Source of the DNA: Flavobacterium glycines
GTDB taxonomy: Bacteria; Bacteroidota; Bacteroidia; Flavobacteriales; Flavobacteriaceae
NCBI RefSeq assembly: GCF_900100165.1
Contig: NZ_FNEO01000001.1
Coordinates: 372,001 to 436,000, forward strand
Direction of reading: 5' to 3'
Length of the DNA stretch: 64,000 bases
In this document: piece by piece, positions 45,603 to 55,652 of the stretch
How positions within the stretch are numbered: the stretch's first letter is position 1
Layout: every line of letters begins with the position of its first letter
Translations under genes and position numbers: made by a program
The notes under the pieces: model-generated
What the model saw: the letters and a program-made list of their open reading frames with translations, nothing else
Database searches by the model: none
Told to the model about the DNA's origin: nothing

Positions 45603-47573
45603 TTACCAACCTAAATTTTGAACTAAGTTTGGATTTTGAATCATTGCGCTTTCTGGTATTGGCCAGAAATAATCTCTAGGACCAATAAACTGTTGTTGTG
45701 AAACAGTTACTTCCTGATAATATGAAGTCTGATCGGTACCTTTGATATTCCAACCTGTAATTGGGGCATTTAAATTTTGAGTAGCTAATTTCCATCTTTT
45801 CAAATCCCAAAAACGATGTCCTTCAAAAGCCAATTCAATTAATCGTTCTCTTTGAATAATATCTCTAAGACCTGTTTGAGTTGTTGGTTTAGATGGATTT
45901 GAAGAAAAATTTGTCCAAGATTCAACTACTCCTGCTAACCCTGCTCTTGTTCTGATACGATCTAAATATTGATAAACTGTTGCAGAAGGTCCTTCAGATT
46001 CGTTCAATGCCTCTGCATACATTAAATACAAATCTGCTAAACGAATTTCCGGCCATGCATATCCTTTATAAAATGAACCTCCTGTCGTATACGTAATCTG
46101 ATTCCAATCAACTAATTTCTTTATAAAATAACCTGTTACATTCATATGAAATGAATGTGAAGCACCAGCCGGATCCCCAAATTTGCCTTTCAATCCCCAA
46201 ACTGTTCCATCATCTGATTTTGAAGGACTATCGTATTTATACCATACTCCTCCATCAAAACTTAAATCTGCATAAAAACGGGGTTCTCTATCAAAATTAA
46301 TTCTTGCTGTAACAAAACCTTCTTTTATATTAAATCTTTCTGCATTGGTTGCGACACGTAATTTTGTATCATTCGAAAAATCTAATGTTTTATCCTCATT
46401 GATTGGTACTCCATTTTTAGAATAAAACATTCTGGCTAGTTTAAGCGGTGGAGAAAGTATCTTTCTTGCATCATTATGATTATGCGCCGGATCCAGTGGA
46501 GGCATAGCTAACTTTTGTATATCTGAAGTCTGACTATTAGAGTTCCCCCAGATAATTTCTGAATTCCATCTTTCACACACTGCCTGACGAATACTCATTT
46601 GAGTCATAGTACCCGCTGAAAGAGTAAAAGGTGATTGAGGAAAAACATATAAACTTTTCCCATTTGCTTCAGCCGATTGAATTGCAGCTAAAGCTGCATC
46701 AGCGGCTAACTTCCATTTATTCGCATCGTATGTTGCATTAAATAAAGGAGTTCCATCTTTATTCACTAAAGTAGCATAATCATTATTCCCATTAAACAAT
46801 GGACTTGCCGCCATTAACAATAATTTTGCCTTAACACTTAAAGCAATAGTTTTAGTGATTCTTCCTGCTTCTGTTGTTGGTACAAGCGCATTATCTTCTG
46901 GTAATTTTGCTGTTGCCGTATCCAATAAATCAGCTATATAAGATACACATTCGTCAACGGGTTGTCTTTTAACATTAATCTGATTTTCAGGAGCATCAAT
47001 AGGAATGTTCGTTTTCATAAGAGGAATAGGGCCATACATTCTTAATAAATAAAAATGATAATAAGCTTTTAAAAACTCTACTTCTCCAATCCATCGTTGT
47101 CTTTCCGCAGCATTTAAATCTGGGACTTTGGATTCATCTGTAACATTCTCTAAAAAAATATTACAGTGACGAATTCCTGTAAACAATCGATAATTATCCC
47201 CAGGACCTCCTCCTGAATAATTCCCATCCCATACATTAAAATAAGGATTCGCTCTTCTTTGACTACCTCTTGCTATTTCAAACACATCACTGGTAATAGA
47301 AGTTTTGTAAGGAATCCAAATTTCATCCCCTCCTAAAAATCCAGGATTGTGATAAATACTCCCATCTTTTGGAAGATAGGAATAACAAGTAAATAGATAT
47401 TTCTCCGCTTCGTTTCTTAGCTTAAAAGCATTATCAATAGTTGCTACATTATCAGGTATCACATCCAGGAAATCGCTGGAACATGCACCTACAGCAAACA
47501 AGGTTATAAATGATGATGCTATTGGTATAATAGATTTTCTTAATCTATTTATTATAGTGTTATTTTCTTTCAT
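45603..47573 (-). CDS. SusD-like outer-membrane glycan-binding lipoprotein 1
   Basis: 656-residue RagB/SusD family lipoprotein (AVGACSSDFLDVIPDN, Cys31). TPR-rich N-terminal region (AFKLRNEAEKYLFTCYSYLP; GEVEFLKAYYHFYLLRMYGPIPL) and the usual C-terminal segments (LADLYLMYAEALNE; RERLIELAFEGHRFWDLKRWK; RDYFWPIPESAMIQNPNLVQNLGW). It caps the SusC transporter and binds the glycan at the cell surface. It is 37 bp after susC1. Paralogue at 58205-60175 of exactly equal length. Specificity cannot be read from sequence. Confidence 0.94.
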   Translation of the reverse strand: MKENNTIINRLRKSIIPIASSFITLFAVGACSSDFLDVIPDNVATIDNAFKLRNEAEKYLFTCYSYLPKDGSIYHNPGFLGGDEIWIPYKTSITSDVFEIARGSQRRANPYFNVWDGNYSGGGPGDNYRLFTGIRHCNIFLENVTDESKVPDLNAAERQRWIGEVEFLKAYYHFYLLRMYGPIPLMKTNIPIDAPENQINVKRQPVDECVSYIADLLDTATAKLPEDNALVPTTEAGRITKTIALSVKAKLLLMAASPLFNGNNDYATLVNKDGTPLFNATYDANKWKLAADAALAAIQSAEANGKSLYVFPQSPFTLSAGTMTQMSIRQAVCERWNSEIIWGNSNSQTSDIQKLAMPPLDPAHNHNDARKILSPPLKLARMFYSKNGVPINEDKTLDFSNDTKLRVATNAERFNIKEGFVTARINFDREPRFYADLSFDGGVWYKYDSPSKSDDGTVWGLKGKFGDPAGASHSFHMNVTGYFIKKLVDWNQITYTTGGSFYKGYAWPEIRLADLYLMYAEALNESEGPSATVYQYLDRIRTRAGLAGVVESWTNFSSNPSKPTTQTGLRDIIQRERLIELAFEGHRFWDLKRWKLATQNLNAPITGWNIKGTDQTSYYQEVTVSQQQFIGPRDYFWPIPESAMIQNPNLVQNLGW

Positions 47574-47610
47574 GATTATTATTTTTTTATGCCTTTATCA
47601 TATTCACACA

Positions 47611-50600
47611 TTACAAATCAAGTAATATTCCAAAATTGTAGGTTACCTGAATAGGATACCCTAAACCATTACCACCCATTTCAGGATCCCATAACTTAAA
47701 TTGACTAAACACTACAGGATTCATTGTATTAGCATATAATCTCAAGCTCGAAATCTTAAACTTATCTAAAAATTCTTTAGACACATTATAACCTAGTTCA
47801 ACACTTTTAAGTCTTAAGAAAGCTCCATTTCTCATCCACCATGTTGATACCTGATTATTATTTTCAATGAAAGTATTACTCAATCTTGGCCAAAAAGCGT
47901 ATAAATTTCTATTGTCTTCTGACCAGTGATCGTCAGCAACCACTTTCAACAATCCATTTTGAGCTCCTCCATTAGTAACAAAAGGAGAAATATTTTGCGG
48001 ATTGATAAAGAATGAAGAACGGGCAGAACCCTGAAAGAATATACTAAAATCAAATTTTTTATACCCCAATGTACCCCCAAAACCATATATAATTTCCGGT
48101 GATGTTGGATAACCGATAGGCATCTTATCTAATGCTGAAATCACACCATCACCATTGACATCTCTGTATTTAATATCCCCTCCTCCGTAAACTCCAAATT
48201 GTTTTGGGGAGTTAGCTGCTTCCTGATCATCAACAAATAATCTTTCAGCAATGTATCCATAATTTTGAGCAATAGAATTTCCTTTTCTATACAAATAACT
48301 TAATTCTGGCGGATAATAATTCTCATCATATTTTAAAATTTTACTCGTTGAATAGGTTAGATTTCCTCTTAAATTTGTAAACCAATTATCCCCAAAATGC
48401 TTGTTATAATTGATGGACATATCCAGACCTTTACTTTCGGCAGCTCCAAAATTGGTAGCAGGTGTTACAGAAAGTCCTAAAGTAGAACCAATATTGGAAC
48501 GTGTTTGCAGAATATTAGAACGCGTTTGCTTAAATGCATCAATTACAATATCAATAGAATTGAATAATTTCAAATCCATTCCAATATTGATTTGTTTGGA
48601 ACGTTCCCAACTAATTTTATCGTTGGCATATCTTGAAATAGAAACTCCATTACGGTAATATCCATTTAAATCTCCAAAACTGGCTCCGTAAGTACCATCA
48701 TTCAAATTAACATTTGATAAATAAAAGAAACGATCTGTTCTATCCCCTATTTGATCATTACCAACCCATCCAAAACTGGCTCTGAATTTTAAATTACTCA
48801 CAACATTAAGTAAGGGCTCAAAAAATTTCTCATTAGAAACTACATATCCTAATGCTAATGAAGGAAAGAAACCATATCGATTGTTTTTAGCAAAACGTTC
48901 TGAACCATTATAACCAAAGTTGAACTCCGCTAAATATCTTTTATCATATCCATAAGTAAAACGTCCTGAAAGACCAAAGTTCCTGGAAGGTAATGAAGCT
49001 TGAAGACTACCCGGATTACCTGATTCAGTATTTTGCAAAATATTAATTAACATACCCGAAACATCATGTTTTTCTGCAAAAGTTCTGTTATAATTAATAG
49101 CTGTTTGAAGATAAATTTCTGAATTAAGATTTTTGGTACCTTCACTATAATTTAAATATTCTGTACCAGCAATACCAATAGAACCCTCTCCTCCTGGATT
49201 TAGCAAGTTTAAAAACACCTCATCAGTATCAGGATTAATTGTGGCATTATAATAAAAAGGATTATACTGCCTTGAAAGACTATAGAAAGAATACCTTCTA
49301 ACATATGCCATAGCTCTTGCACTTAAACCTTGGGTAATAGCTTTAAGATCTTGTTTCAATTCCAATTGCGTTTGAATTGTAGAAGCTTTACTGACCTGAT
49401 ACCCTCTTACCATTTCTGCATAAGGATTCGTTAACAAAGTAGTACTTCCATAACCTGCAACAGCTCCACCAAACAAAGGATGTTCAATATAAGGTAAATA
49501 TTTAGATGGATAAACAGCTGGAAAAGCAACTGGATTAGACCAAATCGCTCTATTAAATAATGCCGTTCCTCCACCAACAGGACCAGTATAATCATCAAAC
49601 TGACTATAAAATCTAATAATCCCCTCAGTACTTGGAGTTAGCTTAATATTAACATTACTTCTAAAGGAATAATTTCGTAATTTAATATTATTGTTGAAGT
49701 TATTTAAATTATCAACTTTCAACACTCCATTATCAATATTATAAGTACTCGCCACATAATATTGGGTTTTATCACTACCTCCACTTACACTCAAATTATA
49801 TCCTTGATTGAACGTATAATCTTTTATCAGTTGATCAATCCAGTTATTATTAGGATATAGAATAGGATCAGCGCCAGCTGCAGTTCTGTCAATTTTAATT
49901 TGAGAATAAGGTAAAACACCTATTGGGTTACGGGTCAAAACAGCCTCATTAGCCAAATTCATATAGGTAATATTATCCGCAAACTTAAAATTCCTAGTAT
50001 TACTAGACAGCTTATTTTCTTCACGGAATCTAACTTTTAATTTACCCGCTTTACCTGATTTAGTAGTAATCAACACCACCCCATTAGCACCACGAGCGCC
50101 ATAAATAGAAGCTGCCGAAGCATCCTTCAATACCGAAAAAGCCTCGATATCATCCGGTTGTAAACGTGCCATGTCAGTAGTACTGGATTCAACACCGTCT
50201 ATCAAAATTAACGGATTTACTTTTCCTGCTCCGAAAGAGCCTAATCCACGAATAAAGAAATCGGAATTATCAGCGCCTGGCTCACCACTTCTTTGGTAAG
50301 CAATCATTCCTGATACCCTTCCCGCCATCATAGTCGTTAAGTTACTTGAAGGCCCTTTGATTTCTCCAACAGGAATAGTTGTAATAGCGCTCACTAAACT
50401 TTCTTTCTTTTGGGTACCATAACCAACAACAACAACTTCATCTAAACCTTCAGAACTTGGCTTCAATGCTATTTTAAAATCCGTACGACTTCCTATTACT
50501 ATATCTTGTGTTGTATAACCTACTGAACTCACCACTAATACTTTTGAATTAGCATCTAACTTCAACGTAAATTTTCCATCAAAATCGGTTATGGTTCCAA

Positions 50601-50841
50601 TTTTTGAATCCCTTATCGAAACTGTTGCTCCAGGGATAGGCATTCCATTCTCGTCATTAATCTGTCCACTTATACTTTTTTGTTGCTGTACTTTTTCCTG
50701 TACTGTTTCACTTTTAAAACTAATAGTGTACGCATGAACCTGAGGCAAAGAAGCCAATACACAAAAAAGCGTAAGTTTCTTTTTCAAATCAAATCCAGAT
50801 ACACAATCAGGAGCTTTTTTCATCCTAATAAAGTTTGTCAT
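47611..50841 (-). CDS. SusC-like TonB-dependent glycan transporter 1
   Basis: 1076-residue SusC/RagA transporter. A long, charged n-region precedes the signal peptide hydrophobic stretch (LKKKLTLFCVLASLPQVHA). Then come a carboxypeptidase-regulatory-like domain (SISGQINDENGMPIPGATV, ~58-140), the TonB box and plug (LDEVVVVGYGTQKKE; SIYGARGANGVVLITTKSG) and the 22-strand barrel ending in NFGILLDL. It imports oligosaccharides across the outer membrane with SusD1. First gene of cassette 1. Its promoter region resembles that of susC2. The N-terminal MTNFI...KK start is shared with susC2, supporting the chosen start. Confidence 0.95.
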   Translation of the reverse strand: MTNFIRMKKAPDCVSGFDLKKKLTLFCVLASLPQVHAYTISFKSETVQEKVQQQKSISGQINDENGMPIPGATVSIRDSKIGTITDFDGKFTLKLDANSKVLVVSSVGYTTQDIVIGSRTDFKIALKPSSEGLDEVVVVGYGTQKKESLVSAITTIPVGEIKGPSSNLTTMMAGRVSGMIAYQRSGEPGADNSDFFIRGLGSFGAGKVNPLILIDGVESSTTDMARLQPDDIEAFSVLKDASAASIYGARGANGVVLITTKSGKAGKLKVRFREENKLSSNTRNFKFADNITYMNLANEAVLTRNPIGVLPYSQIKIDRTAAGADPILYPNNNWIDQLIKDYTFNQGYNLSVSGGSDKTQYYVASTYNIDNGVLKVDNLNNFNNNIKLRNYSFRSNVNIKLTPSTEGIIRFYSQFDDYTGPVGGGTALFNRAIWSNPVAFPAVYPSKYLPYIEHPLFGGAVAGYGSTTLLTNPYAEMVRGYQVSKASTIQTQLELKQDLKAITQGLSARAMAYVRRYSFYSLSRQYNPFYYNATINPDTDEVFLNLLNPGGEGSIGIAGTEYLNYSEGTKNLNSEIYLQTAINYNRTFAEKHDVSGMLINILQNTESGNPGSLQASLPSRNFGLSGRFTYGYDKRYLAEFNFGYNGSERFAKNNRYGFFPSLALGYVVSNEKFFEPLLNVVSNLKFRASFGWVGNDQIGDRTDRFFYLSNVNLNDGTYGASFGDLNGYYRNGVSISRYANDKISWERSKQINIGMDLKLFNSIDIVIDAFKQTRSNILQTRSNIGSTLGLSVTPATNFGAAESKGLDMSINYNKHFGDNWFTNLRGNLTYSTSKILKYDENYYPPELSYLYRKGNSIAQNYGYIAERLFVDDQEAANSPKQFGVYGGGDIKYRDVNGDGVISALDKMPIGYPTSPEIIYGFGGTLGYKKFDFSIFFQGSARSSFFINPQNISPFVTNGGAQNGLLKVVADDHWSEDNRNLYAFWPRLSNTFIENNNQVSTWWMRNGAFLRLKSVELGYNVSKEFLDKFKISSLRLYANTMNPVVFSQFKLWDPEMGGNGLGYPIQVTYNFGILLDL

Positions 50842-50983
50842 GTTTGTTTGTAATTTTGTTGGTTAATTAATAGTTTGTTAATCTGTAAACAAATGAAGCA
50901 CTAGATGAAATCTAAAATTAATTTAAAAATTTTAAATATTTTTTAAGACAATCTCAACTAATATTAACATATCATTCACATCA

Positions 50984-50991
50984 CAAATTTA
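50984..50991 (-). promoter_or_regulatory. -7 box of susC1
   Basis: Minus-strand TAAATTTG matches TAnnTTTG. The surrounding 31 bp (50961-50991) are almost the same as 63706-63736 upstream of susC2. A TTTTG at 51008-51012 could be the -33 element. Implies a leader of about 135 nt. Confidence 0.6.
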
Positions 50992-51010
50992 CACGAACAG
51001 CTAAGTTCAA

Positions 51011-51048
51011 AAGGGGGTAATTACAAGATTAATAGAGGGTGAAATTAG
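51011..51048 (-). promoter_or_regulatory. Paired direct repeats upstream of susC1
   Basis: In plus-strand reading AAGGGGGTAATTAC and AGAGGGTGAAATTAG, with the GGGT cores (51015-51018, 51037-51040) exactly 22 bp apart and the nearer one 24 bp from the -7 box. The same arrangement is found upstream of susC2. A two-site activator is the likely reader. Confidence 0.55.
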
Positions 51049-51281
51049 TATTACACAACAAAAACACCTTATTTTTTAATATATTATAAAAAATTAGCTA
51101 TAAAATCACACACTACATAATCCCCTCCCCCTTCAAACTGACAAATCTATTCTTAATAAAAATTTAAAAAATCCATTCGAATTTACACTTTACTTTTCTG
51201 CTAACAATTCAGGACAATCTTTCCATGATTAGTATTTTCAACAAACCATTAGTAGATTATTAAAAAGATATTTTTCTATTA

Positions 51282-51983
51282 TTAGTTAACTTTAAAATTC
51301 CAAACCTGCCCTATAGTTGTGCCTCCTTTTCCGTCTTTAACCACTACTTTCCAATAATAATTAGCTGCATTTGAAGCATTAACATCAAATGTTTTTAAAG
51401 TCAAATCGGAAGCCACTTTTTCGGTTGGTGAATTTGCTGTCCCAAAGTACACATCGTACTTTAAGACATCAGCTGCATCAGCATCGACTGCTGTCCAACT
51501 TAAAGTTATTGTTCCTTTCGTTTGGTTTGAATTTAAAACTGGGGTAACTAAAGAAGGGGCAAATGGCAAATGGTTAACAACACTCTCACCTTCAGTATAA
51601 AAAGTATTTACTGTAGAAAAACTACCTGAGGCATTTTTACTGTCTATCGCTTTGACCCTCCAATAATATAATTTTCCCTTTTCTAAAGTAATTTGTTTAC
51701 TTAGGGTTGTAATAGTAGAGGAGTTTACATTTTGAGTAAACGCATTATCAGTTGCAATTTCCAATTTATAAGATATTGCATCATTTTGAGCATCGGTAGC
51801 AGCACTCCACTCAAAAGTGAGTACATTATTGATACAAACTAAATTATTAGTTGGATAGGTTAAACCGGGAGTAGTTGGTGCTGTATTAGTTGTTGATGCG
51901 GGATCTTCCGAGCCCCCATCGCCACCACTACTACAAGAAGAAAATACAACTAAACTTAAAATAAAAAGGCTTATTTTTTTCAT
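51282..51983 (-). CDS. FnIII-like lipoprotein B
   Basis: 233-residue SPII lipoprotein (VFSSCSSGGDGGSEDP, Cys17) with two FnIII-like domains, as in lipoprotein A (37464-38162). The first domain differs from A at many positions (e.g. VLTFEWSAATDAQNDAISYKLEIA); the second is identical in DNA over 292 bp. It follows the GH-A/RICIN/LamG enzyme gene by 9 bp, the same position that lipoprotein A has after the GH128-like gene. Probable surface partner of the secreted enzyme or glycan binder. No catalytic motif. Confidence 0.8.
   Translation of the reverse strand: MKKISLFILSLVVFSSCSSGGDGGSEDPASTTNTAPTTPGLTYPTNNLVCINNVLTFEWSAATDAQNDAISYKLEIATDNAFTQNVNSSTITTLSKQITLEKGKLYYWRVKAIDSKNASGSFSTVNTFYTEGESVVNHLPFAPSLVTPVLNSNQTKGTITLSWTAVDADAADVLKYDVYFGTANSPTEKVASDLTLKTFDVNASNAANYYWKVVVKDGKGGTTIGQVWNFKVN
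51292..51583 (-). repeat. 292-bp perfect repeat, copy B
   Basis: Identical by eye to 37474-37765. See copy A; the tract ends at the same domain junction. Confidence 0.85.
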
Positions 51984-51992
51984 CTTGAAATC

Positions 51993-54900
51993 TTATTTTT
52001 TTATAATTTTAATAGTCTCCAGCGGATTTGAATCAACTCTCACCAGATATATACCAGTTGCCTCCTTCTCGATATTGAGATGTACTTTCCCATTCTCAAT
52101 CAAATAATCTCTTTTAGACAATAACTTACCGTCAATAGTATATATACCAATAGCAACTTTACTATCATTTGTTGGCAGATAGATATCAAATTCACCTGAA
52201 GTTGGATTTGGTGATGCCGTTGCAACATCATAAAGTGTAATTTTTTTCGAAAGAACCCCTTCGCACACCTTGGCAGTTGAAACCTCCAATAAATCTCCCG
52301 GAGCCACAGCAACTTCAAAACCTGTATTATTAGTCTCAAACTGTAGCTGACCATTAACAGACACCTGATAAGGTGCCGTACCTGACTGAATATCGACCTG
52401 CAACTTATCTGAGGTCACTACAGTTTTGGCAGTTATAGCAGCACTCTCAGGTACAACTACTGAATAACATTGCTCGAAATTTGCTTCGGCAACAGTGATA
52501 CAGATATCATAGGTTTTGGGTTCTAAATTTGGCAATGATAAGGTCTTATTCGTAAAAGAATATACTATGCCGTTTACCTTTGCACTATAGGTATAATCCG
52601 CTGATGCAGTAATGGTAATTTTCCCATTATTCTTATCCGGACAACTTTCTCCAACACTCTCAATTACAAAATTATCATTAGCTAAAGTGAGCTGGGCAAT
52701 TTCCTGAGCTGTCAACGCATAATTATATACTTTAAAGTCGTCCACTTTGGCATTCAATAAAGAATCTGAATACTGACTACGTCCTATATAATTGAATATA
52801 GGTTTAAAATCCAACGGACTTATATTGATAGTATTTGACGTTGCAACCAATTTACCGTTAACATACATACTTGCACCCGAAGCACTAAGAGTAACCGCCA
52901 CGTGAGACCATTGAGAAGTAACTAACTGCGGTGCTTCTAAAACTTGTTCGGAACCACCATTCTTAATAGCGAAACGTAATTTACCAAAATCCGATTTAGC
53001 CGTTAAAAACATATACTGATCTGTTCCATTCCCAAAATCAAAAATGCGCTGCCATACATTTCCTCCATTATAGTAAACCCAAGCCGCAACAGTAATTTCC
53101 TTATGATTGGCTATATCGGATGAAAGCTGTACGAAATTCGTAGTTCCATCTAAAGACAATGCCTTAGAACCCACTTTTCCTGTAGAATAGGCGGCAGTCC
53201 CATACACAGCAGCATGATTTAAATTCACTGAAGAATCGGATAAATTATTCTCAAATTTTAATTCTTCCACCAATGCATTCTCTCCTGTTGCCGTTGCAGA
53301 AACCTCACTTGAATAAGCCGAACGATTCAAAGATTTATCGACCGTCTTAATTTTATAAAAATATTGTTTCCCAGTAAGCACTGTATTATCAACAAATGAA
53401 GTGGCTTTTACATTTCGTGCAATCGTATTATACTCTCCGCCGGCTGACTCGGCACGAAAAACAATATAACTATCCACATCAGCCTCAGGACTGGCAGTCC
53501 AATTTAATTTTACAGATACTGCCTGAGCGGTAGCTACTAAATTAGAAGGCACACTTGGCGCTACAAACTCTATTGGTGCATCTACAGGAAGGAAACGCCA
53601 TTGCTGATTAAAACCGCCATTTTTTTCCCATTGAAAAATATTTGCTCCCTCGGCTGTACTTGCATTATCTACATCCAAACAATTTGCACTATGACGGCTA
53701 CGAATATAAAACCACCCATCTCCTGCATAGTCAAGATACCATTGTTGATTTGCGCTTTTAACATTATCCCACACAAGAATATTAGCTCCATTATCCAATG
53801 AAAAATTTAAAACATCCGGAGACTTAGCACTATTCACATTCGCAAATGTAAAATAACTAAAATCACCTCCTATCCTTGAGTCAACCGGAGTCACATCCCA
53901 TTGCTGATAAGTTCCGCCTGTGTTTGCACCTTGTTGAACATTCGCTCCACGGTCTATAGAAGCACCTGCCACTTCGATTACTTTTCCACTATTACGGTTT
54001 ACCAGTTTATAGCGTCCATTAATTACCGGCTGAATATCTTCACCATAAGTAATATTGATAACCCGTTCTGCATTAGTTTGTCCATTCTGATAACTTCCAA
54101 CTGTTCCTCCCGGCATTTCTAATACAAACTCACGTTGTGGTCCCTGACCATCATAATAGACTGCTCTATCTTTAGAAACATAACGATAGGTTGTAGTTGC
54201 AGCCTGACGCTCAGAAGTTCCTCCAAAAGCCTGAACTTTACCTTGAGGACTTCGATATACTGCTGCTGCTGTCCAATTAGGACGGTGTTCTGCATATCCT
54301 AAACGCACACCATTACTGGCTTTACAAAGTTCACCGCGTGCATATTCTGCCCATCCCCACCAAATACCTGTTTGCATACCATATTCTATCCCAACAATAG
54401 CATCCATAACATTATGCATCTCATCTGCGGTAGCATAATCGCCATTAGATCTAACTGTCTGAAAAAAATTAGCGTAAGTATCAAAACTACCTGCTAACTG
54501 ATGCGTATTCCCTTCGGTTAACCCGGCAGGATTCAGGTAATTGTACCAGTACAATGCCTGATCATTATTAAGTGTATTACCTCCGGAAATACGTATTGCA
54601 TCAAATCGGGATTTTTTTTTCAATTCAAGGATAATATTATAAAAATCCTGAATTGTACCTTGGCCCGTAGCTGAATAGTCCGGTTCGTTAAAAGGTGAAA
54701 CCGTAACCACATTAAAACCTGCATCCTGATGCATCGCAGTTGTAACATCTATTAATTTAGCCCAATTTACAGCACTACCATTAAAATAAGAATTCACACT
54801 AGGATGATCTGAATTTAGAGCGACCTTAATGTTAGTACCAAAATTTCTTTTAATGATATCTATTCTTTTATTGGTATTGGTAAGTGCATCACCCTGTAAT

Positions 54901-55199
54901 TGTAAATCATTAAGTAAAGGCTGTGTAGGCATAAAAGACGATCTTATTATGCTCACATTTTCTTTCCCCATAAAACGAGACCCCTTGATGATATTTGCTT
55001 CATCAAGCCAGGCTAAATCCAATCCCCAAACTACAGGTTTAGAAACACCTGTACCTTTAAAATCATACATTATGGTTCTATCAGTAGCCCGATAAGCCTG
55101 TATTTTATCAGCTGTACTTGCTGTCTGCGCATTAGTTTGAGTAATCTTGACTCCAAACAACAACAGCATAATTATTATAATAGTAGTTTTTTTCATCAA
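51993..55199 (-). CDS. Multidomain T9SS enzyme: clan GH-A (GH30-like) catalytic, RICIN, FnIII, LamG
   Basis: 1068 residues. Signal peptide 1-24; a GH-A-type barrel ~35-390 with VSPFNEPDYSATGQGT (acid/base Glu172), a candidate nucleophile Glu260 in ATADEMH, and THQLAGSFDTYANFF (~232-246); a RICIN-type beta-trefoil (QQW repeats) ~394-537; FnIII ~545-640; LamG/ConA-like domain ~645-840; linker with CPDKNNG; and a type A sorting domain ~998-1068. Distant GH30 resemblance suggests an endo-acting enzyme, perhaps beta-1,6-galactanase (GH30_5-like), but the family is not certain. Secreted to the surface. The C-terminal ~225 residues are homologous to those of the GH128-like protein. First gene of a pair with lipoprotein B. 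Confidence 0.83.
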   Translation of the reverse strand: MMKKTTIIIIMLLLFGVKITQTNAQTASTADKIQAYRATDRTIMYDFKGTGVSKPVVWGLDLAWLDEANIIKGSRFMGKENVSIIRSSFMPTQPLLNDLQLQGDALTNTNKRIDIIKRNFGTNIKVALNSDHPSVNSYFNGSAVNWAKLIDVTTAMHQDAGFNVVTVSPFNEPDYSATGQGTIQDFYNIILELKKKSRFDAIRISGGNTLNNDQALYWYNYLNPAGLTEGNTHQLAGSFDTYANFFQTVRSNGDYATADEMHNVMDAIVGIEYGMQTGIWWGWAEYARGELCKASNGVRLGYAEHRPNWTAAAVYRSPQGKVQAFGGTSERQAATTTYRYVSKDRAVYYDGQGPQREFVLEMPGGTVGSYQNGQTNAERVINITYGEDIQPVINGRYKLVNRNSGKVIEVAGASIDRGANVQQGANTGGTYQQWDVTPVDSRIGGDFSYFTFANVNSAKSPDVLNFSLDNGANILVWDNVKSANQQWYLDYAGDGWFYIRSRHSANCLDVDNASTAEGANIFQWEKNGGFNQQWRFLPVDAPIEFVAPSVPSNLVATAQAVSVKLNWTASPEADVDSYIVFRAESAGGEYNTIARNVKATSFVDNTVLTGKQYFYKIKTVDKSLNRSAYSSEVSATATGENALVEELKFENNLSDSSVNLNHAAVYGTAAYSTGKVGSKALSLDGTTNFVQLSSDIANHKEITVAAWVYYNGGNVWQRIFDFGNGTDQYMFLTAKSDFGKLRFAIKNGGSEQVLEAPQLVTSQWSHVAVTLSASGASMYVNGKLVATSNTINISPLDFKPIFNYIGRSQYSDSLLNAKVDDFKVYNYALTAQEIAQLTLANDNFVIESVGESCPDKNNGKITITASADYTYSAKVNGIVYSFTNKTLSLPNLEPKTYDICITVAEANFEQCYSVVVPESAAITAKTVVTSDKLQVDIQSGTAPYQVSVNGQLQFETNNTGFEVAVAPGDLLEVSTAKVCEGVLSKKITLYDVATASPNPTSGEFDIYLPTNDSKVAIGIYTIDGKLLSKRDYLIENGKVHLNIEKEATGIYLVRVDSNPLETIKIIKK

Positions 55200-55261
55200 T
55201 TTGGTTTTTAATTAATTATACCCCCTTTACAATAGCAAAGGGAGCATAAGTTTATTTAGTA

Positions 55262-55345
55262 ATAAATTTTCAACCCTAACCTACAGTTTTGCCTCCTTTA
55301 CCAGCTGTTACATTAACTTGCAATTATTATTAATGTCACTTGTAC
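55262..55345 (-). pseudogene. Decayed remnant of an FnIII-like lipoprotein
   Basis: The plus-strand sequence aligns base by base with the 3' end of lipoprotein genes A/B (e.g. TTTTGCCTCCTTTACC against TTGTGCCTCCTTTTCC). On the minus strand it reads LQVNVTAGKGGKTVG, parallel to WKVVVKDGKGGTTIG, but then meets in-frame stops where Q and W stood, and a frameshift lies upstream. Roughly two thirds of bases match over ~75 bp. It is what is left of a further lipoprotein copy. Confidence 0.65.
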
Positions 55346-55652
55346 AGTTAGTATATCCTTATCCGGACACATATCTGATCCATTATTTTAAAAGATGTAT
55401 ATAATCTTCCAGTAAAAGCGGCCTAAAGCCCAGTCACTACAAAATTTATATTGTTAAGAATCTATCCTTTATTAGATTTAGAATCAATAAGGAATTACAA
55501 TTCCATATCATGGTTCTTGTTAAGGTTTAGTGCGTAGCAATCTATTACACCTATTTTCAAAGGCATTTTTAAGATTCTGATTCAGTAAGATTCTGGTAAA
55601 AAAAACAGTTGAAATACTTTGAAGAAGTAGTAATTACAACTTTAAAAAAAAT

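Larger units (their letters stand above)
50842..51281. other. 440-bp intergenic region upstream of susC1
   Basis: Holds the susC1 leader, -7 box, and two GGGT-type repeats described separately. The stretch 51050-51281 between these and the stop of lipoprotein B is AT-rich and shows no gene or clear terminator. Confidence 0.7.

Noticed and set aside
55223-55242. CCCTTT...AAAGGG inverted repeat and ACCCCCTTT just upstream of the RICIN/LamG enzyme, resembling the susC repeats
   Set aside because: Single site in opposite orientation, no second copy 22 bp away and no aligned -7 box; probably a small hairpin or chance.
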